Shown: positions 14,403-22,455, counted from the stretch's first letter. The stretch is 22,483 nucleotides of DNA from DATDOO01 sp035293245 (GCA_035293245.1 DATDOO010000262.1:1-22483); one strand, 5' to 3'. The notes: generated from the letters alone by a model not told the origin. Program-made: numbers and translations.

Positions 14403-15165
14403 CCCGAACCGGAAATCCGCCGGGGATTTCGAGCAACCGTTCCTCGACCATCTGATCGAACTGCGCAACCGCCTGCTCAAGGCAGTGCTGATGGTCGGGG
14501 CGGTCTTTTTGGCCCTGACGCCGCTGGCCAACGACGTGTATACCTGGCTCGCCACACCGTTGTTGAGTCATTTGCCGGCAGGCAGCCAGATGGTGGCCAT
14601 CGACGTGGCGTCGCCGTTTCTCACCCCTTTCAAGGTGACGTTGGTGGCGGCGGTGTTCATCACCATGCCCTTCTCCCTGTACCAGGCGTGGGCCTTCGTG
14701 GCGCCGGGTTTGTACCGCCACGAAAAGCGGCTGCTGTTTCCGCTGCTGCTTTCCAGCACCTTGCTGTTCTATGCCGGCGTGGCATTCGCCTACTATGTGG
14801 TGTTCCCGCTGGTTTTCGCCTTTCTCACAGCGACCGCGCCGGTCGGGGTCGCTGTGATGACCGACATCGGCAAGTATCTCGATTTCGTGCTGACCCTGTT
14901 CTTCGCTTTCGGCATTGCTTTCGAGGTGCCCATCCTGGCTTTGCTGCTGGTTTGGAGCGGGTTGGTCAGCGCCCAAGCCCTGGCGGAAAAGCGTCCTTAC
15001 GTCATCGTTGCCGCCTTCGTGATCGGCATGGTGCTGACGCCGCCCGATGTGGTGTCGCAAACGCTGCTGGCCCTGCCCATGTGGTTCCTGTTCGAAGCGG
15101 GATTGTTGGTGGCGCGGCTGTTCCCGGCGGCAAACGCAAAGGATAGCGATGCAGCGGATGCTTAA
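14395..15165 (+). CDS. tatC: Twin-arginine translocase subunit TatC
   Basis: The 256-residue protein has six membrane helices. The N-terminal cytoplasmic signature FLDHLIELRNRLL (about 16-28) with E22 and R24, and the loop PFSLYQAWAFVAPGLYRHE, are the parts of TatC that bind the twin-arginine signal peptide. The blocks KYLDFVLTLFFAFGIAFEVP and ALAEKRPYVIVAAFVIGMVLTPPD are also family-typical. It forms the TatBC receptor complex in the inner membrane. The start overlaps tatB by 8 bp and its end overlaps the next gene by 17 bp, so the downstream sugar dehydratase is probably translated from the same message. Confidence 0.96.
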   Translation: MTDPNRKSAGDFEQPFLDHLIELRNRLLKAVLMVGAVFLALTPLANDVYTWLATPLLSHLPAGSQMVAIDVASPFLTPFKVTLVAAVFITMPFSLYQAWAFVAPGLYRHEKRLLFPLLLSSTLLFYAGVAFAYYVVFPLVFAFLTATAPVGVAVMTDIGKYLDFVLTLFFAFGIAFEVPILALLLVWSGLVSAQALAEKRPYVIVAAFVIGMVLTPPDVVSQTLLALPMWFLFEAGLLVARLFPAANAKDSDAADA

Positions 15166-17014
15166 CCGCTTGCGCCGGCGTACGGCGATTTTCCTCCACG
15201 ATCTGGCCATGGCGCCGCTGGCCTGGCTGGGCGCCTACTGGCTGCGCTACAACCTGGAGGCCATTCCGGTCCCCGAGTGGAGCATGGCCCTGAGCGCCTT
15301 GCCATTCGTGCTGGCAATCCAGGCCGTGGTGTTGCGCGTGTTCCGGTTTTATCGCGGCGTGTGGAGTTTCGCCTCGCTGCTGGATCTATACCGCATTTCC
15401 AAGGCAGTCGCGGCGAGCGCGCTCCTGATTGCGGCGGGGTTGTTCATCTACAACCGTCTGGACGGCGTGCCGCGTTCGGTCATCCCGCTGTATGCCATCC
15501 TGCTGCTCCTGCTGCTCGGCGGGCCGCGCTTTGTTTACCGTTTCTGGAAGGATCGTGTCGGCGCGCCGGTTTCGGCGCCGGCAGGCAAGCGGGCGCTGGT
15601 GGTGGGCGCGGGCAACGCGGGGGAGATGCTGGTGCGCGATCTCCTGTTGCGCGAACACGGGGCGGTGTTCTGTCCCGTGGCGTTTGTCGACGATAACCCC
15701 GGCAAGCGGGGGCGCGCCGTGCACGATCTGCGCGTCATGGGCGATTGCGAGAAAATTCCCCGGCTGGTCGAGTCCCTGAATATCGATGTAATCCTCATCG
15801 CCACCCCTTCCGCCAGCGATAAGGAGATGCGCCGCATCGTCGGGTGTTGCGAGAAGAGCGGCGTGCCGTTCCTTACCCTGCCATCGGTGACGGATGTGCT
15901 CACCGGACGGGTGACGCGGGAGTCCCTGCGCCACGTGGCCATCGAGGACCTCCTGGGTCGTGCGCCGGTGCGCCTGGATTGGGAGGCCATGCGGCGGCAT
16001 CTCTCCGGCAAGACGGTATTCGTCAGCGGCGGCGGGGGGTCCATCGGTTCGGAGTTGTGCGCGCAGCTCGCCCGCTTGCCCATCGCCGGGCTGATCGTGT
16101 TCGAAAAAAGCGAATTCAATCTTTACCGGGTCGCCAGCCAGTTGAGCCGCGCCTATCCCCAGTTGCCGCTGGTCTGCCTGCTGGGCGACATCGTGGACGC
16201 TCCCGCGGTCCGGCATGCGCTCGCAAAGCACCGCCCGGACATCGTCTTCCACGCCGCCGCATACAAACACGTGCCCTTGCTGGAAGGACAAGTGCGCGAG
16301 GCCATGCGCAACAACCTGCTCGGCACCCGCTGTCTGGCGGAAGAAACCGTCGCCGCCGGCATTGGGGAATTCGTGCTGATCTCCACCGACAAGGCGGTGC
16401 GTCCCACCAACGTTATGGGCGCCACCAAGCGGGCGGCGGAACTCATCTGCCAAAGTCTCGACGGCAGGGGCCGGACCCGTTTCGTCACCGTGCGCTTCGG
16501 CAACGTGCTGGATTCGGCCGGCAGCGTCGTACCCCTGTTCCGCCAGCAGATCCAGGCCGGAGGCCCGGTGACCGTGACCCACCCGGAGGTGACGCGCTAC
16601 TTTATGACCATTCCGGAAGCCAGCCAGCTGATTCTGGAAGCAGCGGCGCTGGGGCAGGGCGGCGAAATCTTCGTGCTCGACATGGGCGAGCCGGTGCGCA
16701 TCGGCTACCTGGCGGAGCAGATGATCCGGCTGAGCGGCAAGAAGCCCGATGAGGACGTCCGCATCGAATACATCGGCCTACGGCCAGGCGAAAAACTGTA
16801 CGAGGAACTGTTCCACGAGCAGGAGCAGTTGCAGCCCACGCCCCACGACAAGCTGTTGCTGGCGCGTGCCAACCGGCGCGAATGGACGGAGCTGGAATCG
16901 GCCTTCGCCCGCGTGGAGCAAGGCTGCCGGGACTTCGACGACGCGGGATTATTGGCGGAACTGCGCGGACTGGTGCCGGATTACGTCCCGGAGAACGGCG
17001 GCGTCCCTGCCTGA
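15149..17014 (+). CDS. Membrane-anchored nucleotide-sugar 4,6-dehydratase (CapD/WbpM/FlaA1-like)
   Basis: The 621-residue protein has about four N-terminal helices (12-130), a CoA-binding-like Rossmann domain (VVGAGNAGEML, about 151-161) and a C-terminal extended SDR domain. The latter has the NAD(P) loop SGGGGSIGSEL (293-303) and the catalytic block STDKAVRPTNVMGATK (412-427). In it the usual YxxxK tyrosine is methionine (M423, K427) and D414/K415 take part, as in FlaA1 and WbpM. These enzymes convert UDP-GlcNAc to a 4-keto-6-deoxy sugar used for surface polysaccharides or glycans. The later GLRPGEKLYEEL is also conserved. I chose the ATG at 15149 (AAAGGA at 15138-15143); an ATG at 15158 is possible. 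It overlaps tatC by 17 bp and ends the plus-strand run. No other polysaccharide genes are nearby. Confidence 0.9.
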   Translation: MQRMLNRLRRRTAIFLHDLAMAPLAWLGAYWLRYNLEAIPVPEWSMALSALPFVLAIQAVVLRVFRFYRGVWSFASLLDLYRISKAVAASALLIAAGLFIYNRLDGVPRSVIPLYAILLLLLLGGPRFVYRFWKDRVGAPVSAPAGKRALVVGAGNAGEMLVRDLLLREHGAVFCPVAFVDDNPGKRGRAVHDLRVMGDCEKIPRLVESLNIDVILIATPSASDKEMRRIVGCCEKSGVPFLTLPSVTDVLTGRVTRESLRHVAIEDLLGRAPVRLDWEAMRRHLSGKTVFVSGGGGSIGSELCAQLARLPIAGLIVFEKSEFNLYRVASQLSRAYPQLPLVCLLGDIVDAPAVRHALAKHRPDIVFHAAAYKHVPLLEGQVREAMRNNLLGTRCLAEETVAAGIGEFVLISTDKAVRPTNVMGATKRAAELICQSLDGRGRTRFVTVRFGNVLDSAGSVVPLFRQQIQAGGPVTVTHPEVTRYFMTIPEASQLILEAAALGQGGEIFVLDMGEPVRIGYLAEQMIRLSGKKPDEDVRIEYIGLRPGEKLYEELFHEQEQLQPTPHDKLLLARANRREWTELESAFARVEQGCRDFDDAGLLAELRGLVPDYVPENGGVPA

Positions 17015-17077
17015 GTTTCCTGTTTTACCGGGCCCGCTGTGGGAAACCGGCCGGTATCGGAGTTTGTCCGGCGAAGG

Positions 17078-17494
17078 TTATTCCGCCTTTTCCGGGGCGG
17101 GATAAAAAATACGTCCGTAAGAGGTATCTTTCTGGAAATCGTTCCAGATATAACCGGGTTGGATGACGGGTTCCACGTTGAAAGGGCAGGCGACTAAATC
17201 CAACAGTCCGCCACCGGTGCGCCCTATGGTATCGATGGTCCCTTTGAATAGGCCGCCGAATAAGCCAAAAATAATAAAGTCCGATTTATTGGTTACGTTA
17301 ACCACGTTTTTCGGAAGCTCCAGCCAGCCGCCCACCAGATTGGACGCACCGGCCGCACAGCGGTTGTCGGGCGCGGCGCTGGTAACGGTTTTTCTGGCGG
17401 GTGCCTGCGGGCTTCCCGACATCGATCCATATTCGGCCAACGCCGCGGAACTGAATAAACTTGCCGCGACCAGGCATGGCAAAAGTTTTCTCAT
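17078..17494 (-). CDS. Exosortase-associated secreted protein (TIGR04073-like)
   Basis: The 138-residue protein has a clear Sec signal peptide (MRKLLPCLVAASLFSSAALA, cleavage after ALA at about residue 20). The mature part contains NLVGGWLELPKNVVNVT, a glycine-rich segment IIFGLFGGLFKGTIDTIGRTGGG, then LLDLVACPFNVEPVIQPGYI. This layout matches the TIGR04073 family, small exported proteins that co-occur with exosortase/PEP-CTERM systems and whose function is unknown. I chose the ATG at 17494 because GGAGGGG lies immediately upstream; an in-frame ATG at 17509 would lie upstream of that site. It converges with the sugar-dehydratase gene, 63 bp away. No exosortase or PEP-CTERM gene is in the window. 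Confidence 0.72.
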   Translation of the reverse strand: MRKLLPCLVAASLFSSAALAEYGSMSGSPQAPARKTVTSAAPDNRCAAGASNLVGGWLELPKNVVNVTNKSDFIIFGLFGGLFKGTIDTIGRTGGGLLDLVACPFNVEPVIQPGYIWNDFQKDTSYGRIFYPAPEKAE

Positions 17495-17527
17495 CGCAAT
17501 CCCCTCCAAATTATTTTCAGTCCGTAA

Positions 17528-17555
17528 AGAGTAGGCAAAAATGCGGATTTTGCAA
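17528..17555 (-). promoter_or_regulatory. Candidate promoter of the TIGR04073-like gene
   Basis: On the minus strand TTGCAA (17555-17550) and TACTCT (17533-17528) are 16 bp apart, 34 bp before the start codon at 17494. The -35 match is fair and the -10 weak. It lies in the 102-bp gap downstream of the cstA-family stop, which suggests the gene is transcribed on its own. Confidence 0.3.
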
Positions 17556-17596
17556 CAGCGAAACCATCGTTTGCCATTCCGGTCCCGGCATAACGC

Positions 17597-19687
17597 TCAA
17601 TCCCTTACCCAGTCTTCCACCAGGCGGCTCGGCAAGTGGGGCGTTTCGCTCAGCGGTGGATGCGCCCGCCCGGTTTTAATGCAAAAACACACCCGCAGCA
17701 TGTCCAGCACCAGTACCCAGGTGACGACGAGAAAAAACGCCGTGAGCGCGGCATCCAGCCAGTCGTTGAAGATCAGTTGCGGCGCGGACTTGGCCTGGGT
17801 TTCGGAGAGCAGGCCGGCGTTCAGCCTGTCGGCCAAATCCTGGGCGTGGGTCAGGAAGCCCACGCGCGTTTCGGGACTGAAAAGCTTTTCCCAGGCCGCC
17901 GCACTGGTGACGGTAATGAGCCAGGCCAGCGGCGCGCCGGTAATCCATGCATAGCGCGCCTTATCGGACTTGACCAGGATGGTCGTCGCCACGCACAGGG
18001 CGATGGCGGCGAGCATCTGGTTGGCGATGCCGAACAAGGGCCACAGGCTGTTGATGCCGCCCAGGGGGTCGATGGTGCCCATGTACAGGAAATAGCCCCA
18101 GCCGGAAACCACCAGCCCGGAGGTGAGCAGCACGCCGGGATACCAACTGGTGCGTCCCAACGCCGGGACGAGGTTGCCGAGCATGTCCTGCAGCATGAAG
18201 CGCGCCACGCGGGTGCCGGCGTCCAGGGTGGTGAGGATGAACAGCGCCTCGAACATGATGGCGAAGTGGTACCACAGGGACAGCAGCCCTTCACCGAACG
18301 CCGCCGCGAACAGCGAGGCCATGCCCACCGCCAGGGACGGCGCGCCACCGGTGCGGGCGAAGAGGGTGGGCTCGCCCATGGCCTTGGCCAGTTCCTGCAT
18401 TTGCTCCACCGTTACCGGGAAGCCCCAGGAAGAGATTTTCGCCACGGCCTCCAGCGCCTCTTTGCCCACCACCCCCGCCGGGCTGTTGATGGCGAAATAC
18501 ACCCCCGGTTCCAGCACCGTGGCGGCCACCATGGCCATGATGGCCACGAAAGACTCCATCAGCATGGCGCCGTAGCCGATGAAGCGCGCGTCCGCTTCGT
18601 TGGCCAGCAGTTTCGGCGTGGTGCCGGAAGAAATCAACGAATGGAAGCCGGAAATCGCCCCGCAGGCGATGGTGATGAACACGAAGGGAAACAGCTTGCC
18701 GCCGAAAATGGGTCCCGTGCCGTCGATGAAGCGGGTCACGGCGGGCATTTTCACTTCCGGATGCAAGAGGACGATGGCCATGGCCAGGGCGGCGATGGTG
18801 CCCAGTTTCATGAATGTGGACAGGTAATCGCGCGGTGCCAAAAGGAGCCACACCGGGAGCACCGCCGCCGCGAAACCGTAGGCGATGATGGCCAGAGCCA
18901 GATCGGGGCCGTCGAAGTCGAAGAAGGCGCGCCATTGAGGGGATGCATCCACCCAGCCGCCGCCCACCACGGCCAGGCCCAGCAAGGCCACGCCGATGAG
19001 CGTCGCTTCCATGACCCGGCCGGGGCGAATCTCGCGCATGTACAGCCCCACCAGCACGGCAATCGGGATGGTCGCGGCCACGGTGGAGGTCGCCCAGGGG
19101 CTGTGTTTCATGGCGTTGACCACCACCAGCCCCAGCACGGCGATCAAGATGATCATGATCATCATCACCCCCACCAGCGCGGCTCCGCCGCCGATGGGTC
19201 CCAGCTCGTCGCGCGCCATCTGGCCCAGCGAACGGCCGTCGCGGCGCATGGAAAAGAACAGGGTCACGAAATCCTGTACGCAGCCGCCCAACACGGCGCC
19301 GATCAAAATCCACAAGGTTCCGGGCAGGTAGCCGAACTGCGCCGCCAGGGTCGGGCCGATCAAAGGGCCGGGGCCGGCGATGGCGGCGAAGTGATGGCCG
19401 AACACCACCCAACGATGGGTGGGAACGAAATCGCGCCCGTCGTTGAAGCGTTCGGCGGGGGTGGCGCGCGTTGCGTCCAGAGCCAGTATTCGCGCGGCAA
19501 TGAAGGCGCTGTAGAAACGGTAGGCGAGGGCGTAAACGCATACCGCCGCCGCCACGAACCAGAAGCTGTCGATGCTCTCGCCCCGGTTGAGGGCGATGCC
19601 GCCCACGGCGGACGCGCCGCCGACGGCGACGGCCAGCCACAGCAAGGGTTCGAGCCGGCGGGATAGGGAGAAAGCGGAAGTGGCCAT
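17597..19687 (-). CDS. cstA: CstA-family carbon starvation/peptide (pyruvate) transporter
   Basis: The 696-residue integral membrane protein has some 16-18 hydrophobic segments. The CstA signature GHHFAAIAGPGPLIGP (97-112) is followed by ILIGAVLGGCVQDF. Also present are CGAISGFHSLISSGTTPK and LWPLFGIANQMLAAIAL, typical of the C-terminal half. CstA proteins are inner-membrane carriers induced on carbon starvation; E. coli members transport peptides or pyruvate. The ATG at 19687 starts the family N-terminus; a TTG five codons upstream is possible, and neither has a strong ribosome site. The small partner protein (YbdD/YjiX) that often follows cstA is not seen downstream, where a short gap leads to the TIGR04073-like gene. 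The gene is divergent from metG, with 158 bp between the two starts. The substrate is not known. Confidence 0.9.
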   Translation of the reverse strand: MATSAFSLSRRLEPLLWLAVAVGGASAVGGIALNRGESIDSFWFVAAAVCVYALAYRFYSAFIAARILALDATRATPAERFNDGRDFVPTHRWVVFGHHFAAIAGPGPLIGPTLAAQFGYLPGTLWILIGAVLGGCVQDFVTLFFSMRRDGRSLGQMARDELGPIGGGAALVGVMMIMIILIAVLGLVVVNAMKHSPWATSTVAATIPIAVLVGLYMREIRPGRVMEATLIGVALLGLAVVGGGWVDASPQWRAFFDFDGPDLALAIIAYGFAAAVLPVWLLLAPRDYLSTFMKLGTIAALAMAIVLLHPEVKMPAVTRFIDGTGPIFGGKLFPFVFITIACGAISGFHSLISSGTTPKLLANEADARFIGYGAMLMESFVAIMAMVAATVLEPGVYFAINSPAGVVGKEALEAVAKISSWGFPVTVEQMQELAKAMGEPTLFARTGGAPSLAVGMASLFAAAFGEGLLSLWYHFAIMFEALFILTTLDAGTRVARFMLQDMLGNLVPALGRTSWYPGVLLTSGLVVSGWGYFLYMGTIDPLGGINSLWPLFGIANQMLAAIALCVATTILVKSDKARYAWITGAPLAWLITVTSAAAWEKLFSPETRVGFLTHAQDLADRLNAGLLSETQAKSAPQLIFNDWLDAALTAFFLVVTWVLVLDMLRVCFCIKTGRAHPPLSETPHLPSRLVEDWVRD

Positions 19688-19845
19688 GGCGGGTTTCGGC
19701 AAGGGTTGGCGAAGGGCGCAAGGCGCCGTTCCGGTTCGAAAAAAAGCAGCGCGAATGGTAGCATAGCCGCCTCGCGCGGCCCTCCCCGACCAAGGCGGCG
19801 GGACGTTTTTTCGGATTCCCTGTGCGCGCTTTAATTCGGTTCCCC

Positions 19846-21897
19846 ATGTCCTCCCGCAAAATCCTCGTCACCAGCGCCCTGCCTTACGCCAACGGCCCCA
19901 TCCACCTCGGCCACCTGGTGGAATACATCCAGACCGACATCTGGGTGCGCTTCCAGAAGATGCGCGGCCACGACTGCCATTACGTCTGCGCCGACGACAC
20001 CCACGGCACGCCCATCATGCTGCGGGCGGAGAAGGAAGGCATCACGCCGGAACAGCTCATCAAGCAGGTCTGGCAGGAGCACACGCGGGATTTTGCTGGC
20101 TTCTTTGTCGCCTTCGACAACTATTACTCCACCCACTCGGATGAGACGCGCTTGCAGGCCGAGGAAATCTACCGCCGCCTTCAGGCCAAAGGGCTGATCG
20201 AAGCCCGTTCCATCGAGCAGTATTACGACCCGGCCAAGGAAATGTTCTTGCCGGACCGCTTCATCAAGGGCGAATGCCCCAAGTGCAAAGCCAAGGATCA
20301 GTACGGCGACAACTGCGAAGCCTGCGGCGCCACTTACGCGCCCACCGATCTGCTCAACCCCTATTCCGCGCTTTCCGGCGCGGCGCCGATCCGCAGGGAG
20401 TCGGTGCATTACTTCTTCAAGCTCGGTGCCTGCGCCGACTTTCTCAAGTCCTGGACCCGCGCCGGCCACCTGCAGGAGGAGGCCGCCAACAAGCTGGACG
20501 AGTGGCTGTCAGGCGCCTTGAACGACTGGGATATCTCCCGCGACGCGCCTTATTTCGGTTTTGAAATTCCCGACGCGCCGGGCAAGTTCTTTTACGTCTG
20601 GCTGGATGCGCCCATCGGCTACATGGGCAGTTTCCGCAATCTGGCCGAGCGCACGGGGCTGGATTTTGATGCCTACTGGAACCAGGATTCCGCCGTCGAG
20701 CTGTACCACTTCATCGGCAAGGACATCCTTTACTTCCACGCCCTGTTCTGGCCGGCGATGCTGGAATCCGCCGGTTTCCGCACCCCGACCCAGGTGTTCG
20801 CCCACGGCTTCCTCACCGTCAACGGCGAGAAAATGTCCAAGTCGCGCGGCACCTTCATCACCGCGGAAAGCTACCTCAAGCAGGGCCTGAATCCGGAGTG
20901 GCTGCGCTACTACTACGCCTGCAAGCTCAACGGCAGCATGGAGGACATCGACCTCAGCCTGGAGGATTTCGTCCTCAGGGTGAACAGCGACTTGGTGGGC
21001 AAGTACGTCAATATCGCCAGCCGCACGGCGGGCTTCATCAGCAAGCGCTTCGACGGCCGGCTGCTGGGGCAGGGCGGTTTCAGCCCGGCGGAAAACCATC
21101 TTCTCGATGCCCTGACGCTTGCGGCGGACGCCATCGCCGCCCATTACGAAGCGCGCGATTACGGCAAGGCGGTGCGGGAAATCATGCGCCTGGCCGACCT
21201 GGTGAATGAATACGTGGCGACAGCGGAACCCTGGACCATGGCCAAGGACCCGGCCAACGACGTGCGTTTGCACGTGGTGTGCAGCGCCGCGTTGCGCATG
21301 TTCGCCCTGCTAACCCTGTACCTGAAACCCATTCTTCCCCGCCTCGCCGGGCAGGTGGAGCACGAACTGTTCGGCCTGAAACAGGGCTTGAGCTGGGAAA
21401 GCATCCGCGCCCTGCCGCTGGAAAAAATCCACCCCTACAAACACCTCTTAACCCGCATCGACGCCAGCCAGACGGAACAACTCGTGGAAGCCAACAAGCC
21501 CTCCCTGCAGCCCGCATCGCCCGCTCCGCAAGCCGCGCCGGCGGCGCCAGGCAGCGACGCGTACATCAGCATCGACGACTTCGCCAAGGTTGATCTCCGC
21601 ATCGCCCGGATCGTCAACGCCGAGCACGTGGAAGGCGCAGACAAGCTGCTGCGCCTCACGCTGGACGCGGGAGAGGGCCGGACGCGCAATGTGTTCGCCG
21701 GCATCAAGTCGGCGTATCCGCCGGAACAACTGGTCGGCCGGCTGACCGTCATGGTGGCCAATCTTGCCCCGCGCAAGATGAAGTTCGGCCTGTCGGAAGG
21801 CATGGTGCTGGCCGCCAGCGACGCGGATGGCCAGACACCGGGTTTGTTCATCCTTTCGCCCGATGCGGGGGCGCAGCCGGGCATGCGGGTGAAGTGA
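19846..21897 (+). CDS. metG: Methionine--tRNA ligase (MetRS, class I, with C-terminal tRNA-binding domain)
   Basis: The 683-residue cytoplasmic enzyme charges tRNA-Met. The catalytic Rossmann fold opens with the HIGH-type signature HLGH (20-23) and ends with KMSKS (329-333). A zinc knuckle sits between them (C144, C147, C157, C160 in CPKCKAKDQYGDNCEACG). The anticodon-binding helical domain follows to about 520. A Pro/Ala-rich linker (QPASPAPQAAPAAPG) leads to a C-terminal EMAP/Trbp111-like tRNA-binding and dimerisation domain (about 571-683, starting YISIDDFAKVDLRIARI). The length and domain set are those of E. coli-type MetRS. I chose the ATG at 19846; the longer frame from 19822 adds eight unlikely residues. 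No Shine-Dalgarno sequence is visible before the start. Confidence 0.97.
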   Translation: MSSRKILVTSALPYANGPIHLGHLVEYIQTDIWVRFQKMRGHDCHYVCADDTHGTPIMLRAEKEGITPEQLIKQVWQEHTRDFAGFFVAFDNYYSTHSDETRLQAEEIYRRLQAKGLIEARSIEQYYDPAKEMFLPDRFIKGECPKCKAKDQYGDNCEACGATYAPTDLLNPYSALSGAAPIRRESVHYFFKLGACADFLKSWTRAGHLQEEAANKLDEWLSGALNDWDISRDAPYFGFEIPDAPGKFFYVWLDAPIGYMGSFRNLAERTGLDFDAYWNQDSAVELYHFIGKDILYFHALFWPAMLESAGFRTPTQVFAHGFLTVNGEKMSKSRGTFITAESYLKQGLNPEWLRYYYACKLNGSMEDIDLSLEDFVLRVNSDLVGKYVNIASRTAGFISKRFDGRLLGQGGFSPAENHLLDALTLAADAIAAHYEARDYGKAVREIMRLADLVNEYVATAEPWTMAKDPANDVRLHVVCSAALRMFALLTLYLKPILPRLAGQVEHELFGLKQGLSWESIRALPLEKIHPYKHLLTRIDASQTEQLVEANKPSLQPASPAPQAAPAAPGSDAYISIDDFAKVDLRIARIVNAEHVEGADKLLRLTLDAGEGRTRNVFAGIKSAYPPEQLVGRLTVMVANLAPRKMKFGLSEGMVLAASDADGQTPGLFILSPDAGAQPGMRVK

Positions 21898-21927
21898 ACC
21901 TCTGCTTATCGCTCTGCAAACACCCTG

Positions 21928-21956
21928 TTGCATCGAACCAACACGTTGCGTAGCAT
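21928..21956 (+). promoter_or_regulatory. Candidate promoter of the SmbP-like gene
   Basis: TTGCAT (21928-21933) and TAGCAT (21951-21956) are exactly 17 bp apart, 31 bp after the metG stop. If used, transcription would start near 21963 and leave a 5' leader of roughly 130 nt containing both hairpins described at 21988-22059. Matches are three and four of six, so this is a candidate only. Confidence 0.3.
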
Positions 21957-21987
21957 CCTAAGTGGGTGAGGCGTGCGGGATTTGAAC

Positions 21988-22003
21988 CGGGCGCTATCGC
22001 CCG
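21988..22003 (+). other. Small perfect hairpin in the metG-smbP gap
   Basis: CGGGCG CTAT CGCCCG forms a perfect 6-bp stem with a 4-nt loop. It lies 90 bp after the metG stop and has no T-run, so it is not a classical terminator. It may be part of a structured leader of the next gene. Confidence 0.45.
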
Positions 22004-22019
22004 ATTCCGACGAGGATTT

Positions 22020-22059
22020 CCGCTTGGCCGCTGGTTCGCAACATCTCGCGGCCAAGCGG
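22020..22059 (+). other. Long perfect inverted repeat upstream of the SmbP-like gene
   Basis: CCGCTTGGCCGC (22020-22031) and GCGGCCAAGCGG (22048-22059) are perfect 12-bp complements around a 16-nt loop. They end 23 bp before the ribosome site and 36 bp before the start of the small metal-binding protein gene. Only TTGTAAAAA follows, so a factor-independent terminator for metG is unlikely. It may be an RNA leader hairpin or a protein-binding site. Confidence 0.6.
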
Positions 22060-22095
22060 TTGTAAAAACACAACATAAGCATAGAGAGGATGATG

Positions 22096-22422
22096 ATGAG
22101 CAAATTCACAAACTGTCTGGTCGGTGCCGCGCTGCTGTTTTCCGCCGGTTTGGCCGGCGCGGGCGAAAACCATGCCCTGGCCGCCATGACGCACGCGGAC
22201 GCCGCCATCGAACACGGCGCCATGGGTCATGCCAAGGTGCTGGTCGATCATGCCAAGGAAGCGTTGAAGCACGCCCTGGCCGGAAAGAACAATGCCCACC
22301 TGGCGGAGGCGGCCACCCATCTCCAGGCGGCCATCGAACACGGCAACATGGGCCACGCGGACGTCGCGACCTCGCACGCCCGTGAAGCCTATGTCCACAT
22401 CAAGGCGGCCACCCGCGAGTAA
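22096..22422 (+). CDS. Small histidine-rich periplasmic metal-binding protein (SmbP-like)
   Basis: The 108-residue preprotein has a signal peptide (about 1-22, AGLAGA|GENH). The mature part carries 12 histidines in regular seven-residue steps: H33/H40, H45/H52/H59, H68/H75/H82, H87/H94/H101, with H26 in front. Two related blocks, AIEHGAMGHAKVLVDHAKEALKH and AIEHGNMGHADVATSHAREAYVH (each read in two parts), show an internal duplication. This is the pattern of SmbP of Nitrosomonas europaea, a four-helix bundle that binds several copper or other divalent ions in the periplasm, with a proposed role in metal buffering. Three ATGs lie in tandem (22090, 22093, 22096); I chose 22096 since AGAGAGG (22083-22089) is then 6 nt away. 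It is separate from metG, with its own hairpin-rich leader. Confidence 0.85.
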   Translation: MSKFTNCLVGAALLFSAGLAGAGENHALAAMTHADAAIEHGAMGHAKVLVDHAKEALKHALAGKNNAHLAEAATHLQAAIEHGNMGHADVATSHAREAYVHIKAATRE

Positions 22423-22429
22423 GGATTCC

Positions 22430-22455
22430 GGCGGGTGGGCGAGCGCCCGCCCGCC
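22430..22455 (+). terminator. GC-rich hairpin after the SmbP-like gene (possible terminator)
   Basis: GGCGGGTGGGC (22430-22440), loop GAGC and GCCCGCCCGCC (22445-22455) make an 11-bp stem with a single G-U pair, 7 nt after the stop codon. There is no T-tract behind it, so it may work with Rho or as an mRNA 3' protective hairpin. From 22447 a 12-bp unit CCGCCCGCCGAT begins, repeated at 22472-22483 at the window edge. Confidence 0.5.

Noticed and set aside
17015..17077. Possible bidirectional terminator between the convergent genes
   Set aside because: Only the short palindrome ACCGGCCGGT without loop or T-run is present; not enough to call a terminator.
17636..19666. Long plus-strand open frame opposite the cstA-family gene
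   Set aside because: Its composition (runs of Gly, His, Gln, Arg) and lack of motifs mark it as an antisense shadow of a clear transporter gene.
21962..22003. Possible tRNA 3' fragment on the minus strand (GGTTCAAATCCCGC, then a CCCA-like end)
   Set aside because: The would-be T-stem has two mismatches and no acceptor or anticodon arm can be built upstream, so it is most likely chance resemblance; an old attachment-site remnant cannot be ruled out.
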